Source: Helicobacter sp. (GTDB lineage Bacteria > Campylobacterota > Campylobacteria > Campylobacterales > Helicobacteraceae). Taken from it: DNA of 9,809 nt. Below, piece by piece: positions 1 to 6,634 of the stretch. Both the position numbers and the translations under genes were made by a program. The notes under the pieces were generated by a model. It did no database searches and had not been told where the DNA came from. It worked only from the letters and a program-made list of their open reading frames with translations. The stretch's first letter is position 1. Each line of letters starts with the position of its first letter. Location: positions 1 through 9,809 of the forward strand of contig JAAVGZ010000093.1 in NCBI GenBank assembly GCA_014799985.1, given 5' to 3'.

Positions 1-1
1 C

Positions 2-934
2 AGCCTGCTGGATTGGGAGAATCTCTCGCTTGGCATCGCGACCCAAAGCTGGCTCTTTTGGCTCTTTTTCATCGGCTTTGCGGTCAAGATTCCGATGTTG
101 CCCTTCCATACATGGCTTCCGCATGTGCATGGGCAAAACCCCACCATCGGCGACTTCGCCGCTGTGCTGCTCAAAATCGGCGCGTATGGCTTCTTGCGCT
201 TCAACCTCCCGCTGTTCCCTGACGCGAGCGTGATGTTCCTAACCCCCATTGCGCTCATCTCGGTGGCAATGGTGATTTATGGCGCGCTTGTCGCGTATCA
301 CCACAACGACATGAAGCAAATCATCGCGTATAGCTCTATCTCGCACATGGGCATTGTCGTGCTCGGCATCTTCGCATTCAACGCGCAGGGAATCGGCGGC
401 GGCGTGTTCCTCATGGCAAGCCATGTTATCGTGGGCGCGGCTTTGTTCTTGTTTCTCGGAATCCTCTATGAGCGCAAGCAAAGCTATCTGCTCGCCGACA
501 TGGGCGGGCTCGCAAAGGCAATGCCGCTGTGCACGCTGGGCTTTGGCGTGATGCTCATGGCAAGCGTGGGGCTGCCGCTCACGAGCACCTTCGTGGGCGA
601 GTTTCTCTCATTGCTCGGATTCTTCGCCATCTCGCCCGTGCTCACGCTCGTTGCCCTAAGCACGTTCGTGCTCGGTGCGCTCTACATGCTCATGCTTTTC
701 ACGCGCGCCTTTTTGGGCGAAACGCCCGCGCGGAATCTCGCCGTTTCTGACCTCAACGCCAAAGAACGTTGCAGCATCGCGCTGCTCGTGCTCGTTGTGG
801 TTTGGCTTGGAATCAACCCCAACCCAATCCTCAAGCCGCTCGATTCGAGCGTCTCGCATCTGTTAGAAAAAATGGAACGCAAGGCGCGCAACACGGAAAC
901 GATTCTATTCATTCAAGGAGCTAGCAATGCTTGA
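2..934 (+). CDS. nuoM: NADH-quinone oxidoreductase subunit M (complex I), 3' part
   Basis: This is the C-terminal 310 residues of NuoM, a Mrp-antiporter-type membrane subunit of respiratory complex I that carries one proton-pumping channel. The 5' end lies outside the window. Visible landmarks are FAVKIPMLPFHTWLP (fragment residues 26-40), containing the conserved channel lysine; AVLLKIGAYGFLRF with the second lysine; AYSSISHMG and MASH with the two conserved histidines; and STFVGEFLSL with the conserved glutamate of the last channel helices. The rest is a string of hydrophobic helices, as expected. Relative to E. coli NuoM as I remember it, the segment between PTIG and the AVLLK helix is two residues short. 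The stop overlaps the start of nuoN by 8 bp, so the two are co-transcribed and probably translationally coupled. Identification is secure from family motifs. Confidence 0.97.
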   Translation, partial: SLLDWENLSLGIATQSWLFWLFFIGFAVKIPMLPFHTWLPHVHGQNPTIGDFAAVLLKIGAYGFLRFNLPLFPDASVMFLTPIALISVAMVIYGALVAYHHNDMKQIIAYSSISHMGIVVLGIFAFNAQGIGGGVFLMASHVIVGAALFLFLGILYERKQSYLLADMGGLAKAMPLCTLGFGVMLMASVGLPLTSTFVGEFLSLLGFFAISPVLTLVALSTFVLGALYMLMLFTRAFLGETPARNLAVSDLNAKERCSIALLVLVVVWLGINPNPILKPLDSSVSHLLEKMERKARNTETILFIQGASNA

Positions 935-2402
935 GCCTCTTTCTATCCCAACCGATAGCCTCAATATCGCGTCCATCATTCCCATGCTCATTAGCTTTGT
1001 CGGCGCTTCTGTGGTGCTCGTGGCGGGCGTGTTCGCCAAAGTGCACAAAAATTTCACGGCGCTTTTGTCCGTGTTGTTCCTGCTTGCCAACCTGCTCTAT
1101 CTCTTGCAGATTCCGTTTCACCAAGAGGGCTTTTTCACGCTCGTGCGACTCGATGGCTACGCGCTCATCGCGCAAACCATCGTCCTCGTGGGCACGCTCG
1201 GCTTCGCTCTGCTCACGCTCACGAAGGGCAGCTTTAGCGAGTATCGCTATCCCGAGTTCCACGCGCTGTTGCTCTATATCGCCGCGGGCTTGCAATTCAT
1301 GGTCTCGACCACGCACTTGATGATGATGATTATCGGGCTCGAGTGCGCGGCGCTTGCGACCTACACGCTCATCGCCATGCACAACCGCGCCAACGCCATC
1401 GAAGCGGCAATCAAATATTTCACGCAAGGCGCGCTCGCATGCGCGCTCTTCTGCCTCGGCGCGGCGTTTCTCTATTTTGGCACGGGCGAGCTCGACTTGC
1501 TGCGCATCGGGCAGCGGATTGCGCATTCAGAAATCCTAAGCGACATCATCGTCCTCGCCGGAATCCTGCTCATCTTCGCCGCGCTCGCGTTCAAGATTGC
1601 GCTTGTGCCCTTCCATGCTTGGTCTCCCGACATGTACGAGGGCGCAAGCGCGATGATGGCGGGCTTTGTGTCTATCGTTCCCAAAATCGGCGCGTTTGTC
1701 GTAACAATGCGATTCTTCGGCGTGTTTCTCGAGGCTTATAGCGAGCTGCAAATCGCGCTCTACACAATGGCGGTGCTTAGCATGACGCTCGCAAACCTGC
1801 TTGCGCTCGTGCAAACAGACGCCAAACGCATGCTCGCATACAGCTCTATCGCCCAAGCGGGCTTCGGGATTTCGGCAATCCTTATCCACACGCCCGAATC
1901 CGTCAACGCATTGTTTATCTATTGGGTCGTCTTCTTTGTTACCAACCTCGGCGCGTTTGGCATGCTCTATCTCGCCCAACCCTTGCAAAGCCCGCAAGAC
2001 GGCAAATCCGACTTCGCGTTTGAACGTTTCGCCTCGCTCGCGAGCACATCGCCCCTTGCTGCGGTGCTGATTGCCATTTTCATGCTCTCGCTCTCGGGCG
2101 TTCCGCCCTTTGCGCTGTTTTGGGGCAAAATCACGCTGATTAGCGCCGCGTTGCAAGCCGACTTTGTCGTCCTCGCGTTCATCATGGCGGCAAATAGCGC
2201 CATCGCGGCTTTTTACTATCTGCGTTTGATTGTCTATTGCTTTTTTGTCCCCAAAAGCACATACGCGCTCGATGGCGCATGCCTCAATCCTAGCGTCCCG
2301 CTAAAGATTGTGCTCATCGCGAACGCCATCATCGCGACTTGCGCGCTTTTGTGGTTGCAACAATTGCTTGACTTTATCCAGCACTACACAACGCTATTCT
2401 AG
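927..2402 (+). CDS. nuoN: NADH-quinone oxidoreductase subunit N (complex I)
   Basis: NuoN is the third antiporter-like proton-pumping subunit of complex I in the inner membrane. At 491 residues it is full length for the family. Key residues are present: Glu139 in GLECAAL (the intramembrane glutamate), Lys223 and His230 in AFKIALVPFHAW, Lys253 in VPKIGAF, the RMLAYSSIA loop near 301-309, and Lys401 in PPFALFWGKI. After AYSSIA this protein has Gln310, where many NuoM/N relatives have His. The ATG at 927 is chosen because AAGGAG (915-920) sits six bases upstream and because it gives the usual complex I gene overlap with nuoM. It is the last gene of the visible nuo cluster. Its stop is only two bases from the stop of a convergent gene, so no intrinsic terminator follows it directly. 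Confidence 0.97.
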   Translation: MLEPLSIPTDSLNIASIIPMLISFVGASVVLVAGVFAKVHKNFTALLSVLFLLANLLYLLQIPFHQEGFFTLVRLDGYALIAQTIVLVGTLGFALLTLTKGSFSEYRYPEFHALLLYIAAGLQFMVSTTHLMMMIIGLECAALATYTLIAMHNRANAIEAAIKYFTQGALACALFCLGAAFLYFGTGELDLLRIGQRIAHSEILSDIIVLAGILLIFAALAFKIALVPFHAWSPDMYEGASAMMAGFVSIVPKIGAFVVTMRFFGVFLEAYSELQIALYTMAVLSMTLANLLALVQTDAKRMLAYSSIAQAGFGISAILIHTPESVNALFIYWVVFFVTNLGAFGMLYLAQPLQSPQDGKSDFAFERFASLASTSPLAAVLIAIFMLSLSGVPPFALFWGKITLISAALQADFVVLAFIMAANSAIAAFYYLRLIVYCFFVPKSTYALDGACLNPSVPLKIVLIANAIIATCALLWLQQLLDFIQHYTTLF

Positions 2403-2404
2403 GA

Positions 2405-2926
2405 TTATTCCAAATCGCCGCTCGCCCAAACGCGCAAACGTTTTGCCATAGCCACAGCGGGAATCCCGAAGGTTTTGGCAAGACATGCCGTCTTGCTCTC
2501 GCATTCCATGAGGTCTTTGGTGTGCACACAGCCGCGCTTATCAAATGTGTTGCTTGCCTCGAGGATATTTTCGCCCGGGACCATAATCGCAACGGCGAGC
2601 CGCTGCACGTCTTCTTTGTCGCCCACAACCCAAGCGTTCAATGTGCGCGTGCTTTGTTTTTTCTTTTGGTCATGGTGTTGATAAATGATAAAATATGCCA
2701 TCGCATGCGCGACAAAAAGCCGCTTGAAATCCTCGCGCGGGTCGTTGCGCACCGTGCAGACTTTTTTGCCATAATCGAGCACAGCGGAAATGCTTTTGTC
2801 ATCGAAAGTATTGTATTCGAGCTTAAAGCCCAAGACGGAAGCAACTCGTTCGACATTCACAGGAATGCCTCTGCCAATTTTGCCGCGTATAAACTTCGCT
2901 TCTCGTTCAATCTCGCCAGTTTTCAT
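2405..2926 (-). CDS. ImmA/IrrE-like protein with a degenerate zinc-protease motif
   Basis: The 173-residue protein resembles ImmA/IrrE metallopeptidases (COG2856). It has an N-terminal stretch with IPVNVERVASVLGF, a middle helix RLFVAHAMAYFIIYQH (about 69-84) at the place of the family's catalytic helix, then DVQRLAVAIMVPGE (about 106-119), matching the usual ANxFAxxLLMP segment, and CLAKTFGIPAVAMAKRLR near the end. The HExxH motif reads HAMAY (74-78): the first His is kept, the catalytic Glu is Ala and the second His ligand is Tyr. It should therefore not be an active zinc protease of the usual kind. No HTH repressor, the common ImmA partner, lies beside it. ATG 2926 is preferred over TTG 2932 because AAGGAGG is six bases before the ATG and abuts the TTG. 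Family membership is inferred from residue pattern; the function is unknown, perhaps binding or regulatory. Confidence 0.72.
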   Translation of the reverse strand: MKTGEIEREAKFIRGKIGRGIPVNVERVASVLGFKLEYNTFDDKSISAVLDYGKKVCTVRNDPREDFKRLFVAHAMAYFIIYQHHDQKKKQSTRTLNAWVVGDKEDVQRLAVAIMVPGENILEASNTFDKRGCVHTKDLMECESKTACLAKTFGIPAVAMAKRLRVWASGDLE

Positions 2927-2932
2927 GAGCAA

Positions 2933-2939
2933 CCTCCTT
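2933..2939 (-). promoter_or_regulatory. Strong Shine-Dalgarno site of the ImmA-like gene
   Basis: On the minus strand AAGGAGG is followed by six bases and ATGAAA. It decides the start at 2926, since a TTG start in the same frame at 2932 would leave no spacing. Confidence 0.75.
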
Positions 2940-2948
2940 GCTTACAGA

Positions 2949-2957
2949 ATTATAACA
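2949..2957 (-). promoter_or_regulatory. Extended -10 promoter of the ImmA-like gene
   Basis: The minus strand reads TGTTATAAT, a perfect extended -10 box of the housekeeping sigma factor type seen in Campylobacterota, where -35 boxes are weak or absent. Transcription would begin near 2942, giving a very short leader that just contains the AAGGAGG site. The same nine bases occur before the DUF3015 gene. Confidence 0.65.
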
Positions 2958-3052
2958 CAACAATAAACATTTGCTATGGAATTGCTTCTAAATCTATAAA
3001 TTTGAAAAATATATAAAACTATAAATAATAATATATTTAAGGCAAAAGAGTT

Positions 3053-3058
3053 TATTAT
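3053..3058 (+). promoter_or_regulatory. Possible -10 box for the dCache chemoreceptor
   Basis: TATTAT lies about 45 bases before the receptor start, in an AT-rich divergent spacer (2958-3103). The spacer also contains several ATATA/AATAAT runs, so the exact box is uncertain. I saw no convincing sigma-28 (FliA) or sigma-54 element, although receptor genes are often under flagellar control. Confidence 0.25.
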
Positions 3059-3103
3059 TTCCGCTCACATTCCAGCCTCACTATCTCACCAACAAGGATA
3101 TAC

Positions 3104-5206
3104 ATGCAATGGCTACGTTCTTTAGGCATCGCCACTAAGTTATGCCTAATTATCTTTGGAATCTTGATTCTACTCATTGTAACCACGATGTCCATCGTGG
3201 CATTCAACACGCGAGCAACGCTCGCCCAAGAAGCCGATGAGCTGCTCCATGTGAGCGCCATGCGCTACACGAACTACATCAGGGGCATTTTCGATGAAGC
3301 CTTCACGTCTGTGCGCACAGCGCAAGCCACAATCAACGATGTGTTCAATGAACCCCTTGTGCGCGAAAAGGACTTTTTGCATATCCTTGAAAATATGGTC
3401 GATTCAAACCATTGGCTCACCTTTGCTTATCTCTACCTCGACCATAATGCTGTTTTTGAAAAAACAGAACGTAGCGGCAAAAGTTTGTTGCAAAACGGCG
3501 ATGTGCTGTTTATTGTTGACGACCCCAATGGACAATCGCAGGGCGACCTACACTATCTCAACGCCGATGCTTCGCTGTTGCAAATTTATGCGATACAAGA
3601 GGCGCTCAAGGGGCAGCAAGATGTCGTGTTTGGCAACCCCATGGACATCACGCTCGAGAACAACACATTCTATGCGGTGAATATCGTTTCGCCGATTCAT
3701 GATGCGAATGGCAAAGTGATTGGCGTCATCGGTGTCGCCATCGACCTCGAGAGGCTGCGCGATGCGCTGATTGAGCGCGACAGAATCTTCGAAAGCGAGG
3801 TGCGTGCGCTGCTTTCCAACGAGGGAATCATCGTTTCACACAAGAATCCACAAGCCGTGAAGCAAAAGGTTACGGCATACAACCAAGCGCCAGAGGTGCA
3901 ACAGCTGCTGCAAGCCCTGCAAAACAAGGAAACTGCCGTTTTGGATTATCATTCAGCCAACACCAATAAGTCTTCGCGCTTGGCGCTTGCGAGCTTCAAT
4001 GTCAATTCTTTCGACACAAAGAGCCCCGTTTGGGGGTTGGCGATTGTCGTGCCCTATGACGAAATCTTCGCCGCGACCAATCGGCTGTTGTTTGTCCTCA
4101 CGCTCGTTGGAATCCTCGGGCTTGTGGCGAGCATGATTCTCATCTATTTCACGGGCTATGGGCTCACGCGCCGCATTAGACATGTACAAAGAATCCTCGC
4201 AAACTTTTTTGCGTTCCTCAACCACGAAGAGGTGAATCTGACGATACGTCCCGCGCGTTACAATGACGAGCTTGGGCACATGATTAACGACATCAACAAG
4301 AACATTGCGCATATCCAAGAGGTTACGCAGCAAGACAAAGCCGCAATCATGCAATCCATGCAAACCGTTGAAGTCGTCAAGCAGGGCAACTTGCAAGCGA
4401 GAATCGATGTTTCGCCCGGGAATCCCGAGCTTGTGCAGCTCAAAGATGTGCTCAACAATCTGCTCGATGTGTTGCAAACAAAGGTGGGCAGGGACATCAC
4501 CAAAATTAGCGAGGTGTTTGAACGTTACAAGAAGCTCGATTTCACCATGTCCATTGACGGCGCCACGGGCGATGTCGAGACCACGAGCAACACGCTTTGC
4601 GAAGAAATCAAGAAAATGTTGCGCACCTCATCGGGCTTTGCCGAGCAGCTCACGGTCGAGAGCAATCAGCTCAAGGTTTCGATGCAGAAACTGACAGAGG
4701 CGACAACGTCGCAGGCAAGCTCGCTCGAGGAGAGCGCGAACACCATCGAACAAATCAGCAGCTCGATGCAGAATGTCGCCGACAGGACAAACGAGCTCAC
4801 GCACCAAGCAGAAGACATTCGCAACGTTGCCGTCATCATACGCGACATCGCCGACCAAACGAACCTGCTCGCGCTGAATGCCGCGATTGAGGCGGCACGG
4901 GCGGGCGAGCATGGGCGCGGGTTCGCCGTTGTCGCTGACGAGGTGCGCAAGCTCGCCGAACGCACGCAAAAGAGCCTCGGCGAAATCGAGGCGAACATCA
5001 ACACGCTCATTCAGTCCGTGAATGACATGACAGGCAGCATCAAAGAGCAGACCAACAACATTGTATCGATTAACGAAGCTGTCGCGAGCCTCGAGCAGCT
5101 CACGCAAGAAAACGCCACGATTCTGCACAGCAATAACGAGATTACGCAGCGAATCGATGGAATCGCGCAGGACATTCTCAATGATGTGCATGAGAAAAAG
5201 TTCTAG
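3104..5206 (+). CDS. Transmembrane methyl-accepting chemotaxis protein, dCache type
   Basis: A 700-residue chemoreceptor that should sense a periplasmic ligand and control CheA at the pole. Transmembrane helix 1 is about residues 12-34. A periplasmic region of roughly 290 residues (about 35-325) has the size and patterning of a double Cache domain, for example the segment around WLTFAYLYLD and VIGVIGVAIDLERL. Helix 2 is about 327-351. A HAMP region follows, and a long linker (about 408-510) may contain one or two further HAMP-like units. The signalling domain has its hairpin tip at about 580-620 with DIADQTNLLALNAAIEAARA. Candidate methylation helices lie around 528-562 (SQASSLEESAN). It ends in HEKKF, without the CheR-tethering pentapeptide, as in Campylobacter Tlp receptors. 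AAGGA (3094-3098) lies five bases before the ATG. The ligand cannot be read from the sequence. Confidence 0.93.
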   Translation: MQWLRSLGIATKLCLIIFGILILLIVTTMSIVAFNTRATLAQEADELLHVSAMRYTNYIRGIFDEAFTSVRTAQATINDVFNEPLVREKDFLHILENMVDSNHWLTFAYLYLDHNAVFEKTERSGKSLLQNGDVLFIVDDPNGQSQGDLHYLNADASLLQIYAIQEALKGQQDVVFGNPMDITLENNTFYAVNIVSPIHDANGKVIGVIGVAIDLERLRDALIERDRIFESEVRALLSNEGIIVSHKNPQAVKQKVTAYNQAPEVQQLLQALQNKETAVLDYHSANTNKSSRLALASFNVNSFDTKSPVWGLAIVVPYDEIFAATNRLLFVLTLVGILGLVASMILIYFTGYGLTRRIRHVQRILANFFAFLNHEEVNLTIRPARYNDELGHMINDINKNIAHIQEVTQQDKAAIMQSMQTVEVVKQGNLQARIDVSPGNPELVQLKDVLNNLLDVLQTKVGRDITKISEVFERYKKLDFTMSIDGATGDVETTSNTLCEEIKKMLRTSSGFAEQLTVESNQLKVSMQKLTEATTSQASSLEESANTIEQISSSMQNVADRTNELTHQAEDIRNVAVIIRDIADQTNLLALNAAIEAARAGEHGRGFAVVADEVRKLAERTQKSLGEIEANINTLIQSVNDMTGSIKEQTNNIVSINEAVASLEQLTQENATILHSNNEITQRIDGIAQDILNDVHEKKF
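4853..4959. repeat. Inverted repeat arm 1: chemoreceptor hairpin-tip DNA
   Basis: This 107-bp stretch encodes the receptor signalling tip. It is nearly identical, in inverted orientation, to 9592-9698 in the CZB receptor; I count about seven mismatches, and the first 44 bases are identical. The similarity is closer than protein conservation alone demands, since synonymous positions also match. It could support recombination, or cause short-read misassembly. Confidence 0.85.
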
Positions 5207-6123
5207 CCGCGCGCGACCCAAAACAGCAGTACGAACACGCAAAAGGGCAGCACGAGCGTGGTGAGCAAGAAAATGGCTGTGAGCTCGAGCAGCCTATCGA
5301 CAAGCCCATCGAGAGATTCCACAATCGAATCGATTTTGGCAATCGCGCGCTCTTTTGTCTTTTGGAAATGATTGTTTGTGTTGCTCGCAATCTCTTTCGC
5401 ATTCTGCCAAAGCGAGGTGAGGAATCCGAGATTCTCCTCGTTTTGTTGTAACTTTTGCGCCTCTTCTTCGCCCAAATCCTCGAATCGTTGGAGATTCTGC
5501 AGCCCCGTCTCTTGCGTCTGCAAAATGCTCAAGTTTTGCGTGCGCTTCTCGCTTAGGTATCCTTGCTGCAAGAAGTTGCTGATGTAGGCGCTCGCAGGGA
5601 AACACAGCCAAAGAACGAGCGCGATTTTGCACAGCTTTGCCGCAAGCGTCTTGGCAAAGCCAAGCCCGAAAAAGCCCGCGACATAGCATAGTAGCGCGAT
5701 AGGGAATAGAATCTTGAGACACACGAAACTTAGGAATCCGAGACTGAACTGCTGCAACAAGAGCACGAGCACGAGCGCAAACAAGACATTGGCGATGCGC
5801 TCGAGATTGTCGCCCACGACAGCCAAAAGCTCGCCCGGAGCGAGGCTCACGCCCACGCCAAGCGGCGTGAAGCTGATTTCGCCACGTTGCAACATCGCTA
5901 CTGTCTTGCTGCTGATTTTCACAATCGCCCACGCCGCCGCCATCTGCGCCAGAGTCGTTGTGTAATATTCCTCGCTCACGCGCTCCATGTCGCCCACGAG
6001 CCACAAATCGCGATTTGCGTCTTTTTCGCCAATCTGCACGGGCAAAAGCAGCAAAAAGACGAGCAGCAGGGCGGCGGCAATGGGTTTATAAAAGAGAAAC
6101 AAAAATTTTTGCACATGAAGCAT
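5203..6123 (-). CDS. Uncharacterised multi-pass membrane protein with coiled coil
   Basis: A 306-residue protein I cannot name. Predicted layout: a hydrophobic N-terminal helix (about 12-30), a soluble stretch of roughly 80 residues, three further helices (about 112-127, 130-156 and 164-183), a long polar Glu/Gln/Lys-rich region with heptad character (about 185-278), and a final helix (281-303) ending in FWVARG. The part around SLAPGELLAVVGDN, followed by hydrophobic helices, resembles from memory a conserved but uncharacterised inner-membrane family in several Proteobacteria; this is unverified. ATG 6123 is supported by AAGGA seven bases upstream and a perfect extended -10 box further up. 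It runs convergent to the dCache receptor and the two stop codons share the palindrome CTAG. Nothing in the sequence shows an enzymatic function; a structural or envelope role is a guess. Confidence 0.85.
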   Translation of the reverse strand: MLHVQKFLFLFYKPIAAALLLVFLLLLPVQIGEKDANRDLWLVGDMERVSEEYYTTTLAQMAAAWAIVKISSKTVAMLQRGEISFTPLGVGVSLAPGELLAVVGDNLERIANVLFALVLVLLLQQFSLGFLSFVCLKILFPIALLCYVAGFFGLGFAKTLAAKLCKIALVLWLCFPASAYISNFLQQGYLSEKRTQNLSILQTQETGLQNLQRFEDLGEEEAQKLQQNEENLGFLTSLWQNAKEIASNTNNHFQKTKERAIAKIDSIVESLDGLVDRLLELTAIFLLTTLVLPFCVFVLLFWVARG

Positions 6124-6133
6124 AGCAGAATCC

Positions 6134-6162
6134 TTGCAATTTTAGGTTTTTTGCGATACAAT
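6134..6162 (+). promoter_or_regulatory. Sigma-70-type promoter of the small lipoprotein gene
   Basis: TTGCAA (6134-6139) and TACAAT (6157-6162) are separated by 17 bases, the ideal spacing, with a T-rich spacer typical of Campylobacterota promoters. A start near 6169 would give a leader of about 25 bases carrying the AGGAGAGG site (6182-6189). The box overlaps the transcription start area of the divergent gene's promoter. Confidence 0.5.
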
Positions 6163-6173
6163 GGGAATGGCAA

Positions 6174-6182
6174 ATTATATCA
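6174..6182 (-). promoter_or_regulatory. Extended -10 promoter of the coiled-coil membrane protein gene
   Basis: The minus strand reads TGATATAAT, a perfect extended -10 box. Transcription would begin near 6167 with a leader of about 44 bases. It lies immediately downstream of the opposing promoter at 6134-6162, so two polymerases could hardly occupy both at once. Confidence 0.6.
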
Positions 6183-6193
6183 GGAGAGGGACA

Positions 6194-6313
6194 ATGAAAA
6201 AGGCAGGTTGGATTCTTGCGCTCGTTGTTTTGGGTGTCTGCTTGAGTGCATGCAAAGGCAACGACTACCAGCACCCCATGCACCGCACAGGGCAAGTGAG
6301 CATCGCGATATAG
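6194..6313 (+). CDS. Small lipoprotein, 39 residues
   Basis: The peptide starts MKKAGWILALVVLG and has a textbook lipobox LSAC with Cys20 as the lipidated residue. After signal peptidase II cleavage only 20 residues would remain, from CKGNDYQHP to the C-terminal VSIAI. AGGAGAGG lies four bases before the ATG, and a promoter with 17-bp spacing sits upstream, which together argue that this very short frame is real. Asp does not follow the Cys (Lys does), so by the E. coli rule it would go to the outer membrane; that rule is uncertain in this group. It is too short to assign to a family. Tiny lipoproteins such as LptM/YifL are of similar size, but I see no specific match. Confidence 0.72.
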   Translation: MKKAGWILALVVLGVCLSACKGNDYQHPMHRTGQVSIAI

Positions 6314-6330
6314 TGCTCGCGCATGTTCTT

Positions 6331-6349
6331 GCGCCCCGAGTTGGGGCGC
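6331..6349. terminator. GC-rich hairpin after the lipoprotein gene
   Basis: GCGCCCC and GGGGCGC form a perfect 7-bp stem with a five-base loop, 17 bases after the lipoprotein stop. There is no T-run after it on either strand, so it is not a classical intrinsic terminator. It may stabilise the 3' end of the short lipoprotein mRNA, or attenuate transcription into the next gene. Confidence 0.4.
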
Positions 6350-6391
6350 GACGTTGAAACTCTATATAAAGAATATTAAAAAGGAAATCAA

Positions 6392-6628
6392 ATGGGAATC
6401 CTCGGAATAGATGATAATATTGAATACACCATTGAAACACGACAACAAGACAGATTGACACTCGATTCGACAGCCGAAGAAGTCCGCGCCGCAACGCCTG
6501 AAGCGCGAAGGGAATGGGCAAAGGCTATGGCAAAACGGAGCAATGAGCTCATCACAGAAGAGGAAATGGAGCAACTCCGCGAGTTGATTGCACAAAGGCA
6601 AAAGAGTGGGGCGAGGCTGACACATTAG
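6392..6628 (+). CDS. Small charged protein of unknown function, 78 residues
   Basis: I do not recognise this protein. It is hydrophilic, without signal peptide or membrane helix. The N-terminal part (MGILGIDDNIEYTIETRQQD) is acidic. From about residue 27 it is probably a helical hairpin rich in Glu, Arg and Ala (TAEEVRAATPEARREW, then EEEMEQLRELIAQRQK). AAGGA (6381-6385) lies six bases before the ATG, and TATATA/TATAAA (6363-6370) could be a -10 box for its own promoter, so expression looks genuine. It follows the small lipoprotein by 78 bp, separated by a GC-rich hairpin. Its stop is six bases from the stop of the convergent Lnb-like gene. It could be a small regulator or binding protein; nothing specific supports that. 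Confidence 0.68.
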   Translation: MGILGIDDNIEYTIETRQQDRLTLDSTAEEVRAATPEARREWAKAMAKRSNELITEEEMEQLRELIAQRQKSGARLTH

Positions 6629-6634
6629 CTTATC

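Noticed and set aside
921..1526. 201-residue minus-strand frame inside nuoN
   Set aside because: Antisense to highly conserved NuoN codons, Arg/Glu-rich as expected from reading a GC-biased membrane gene backwards; no start context.
1536..2156. 206-residue minus-strand frame inside nuoN
   Set aside because: Same reasoning: a shadow of nuoN without any supporting motif.
2522..3016. 164-residue plus-strand frame opposite the ImmA-like gene
   Set aside because: It runs into the AT-rich spacer and lacks a ribosome site. The minus-strand frame has family-like segments, a promoter and a strong Shine-Dalgarno site.
4628..5242. 204-residue minus-strand frame inside the receptor gene
   Set aside because: Shadow of the conserved signalling domain; it also overlaps the real convergent gene.
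6194..6628. Small lipoprotein plus 78-residue protein as a toxin-antitoxin pair
   Set aside because: They are 78 bp apart with a hairpin between, and neither has a recognisable toxin or DNA-binding motif. Proximity alone is not enough.
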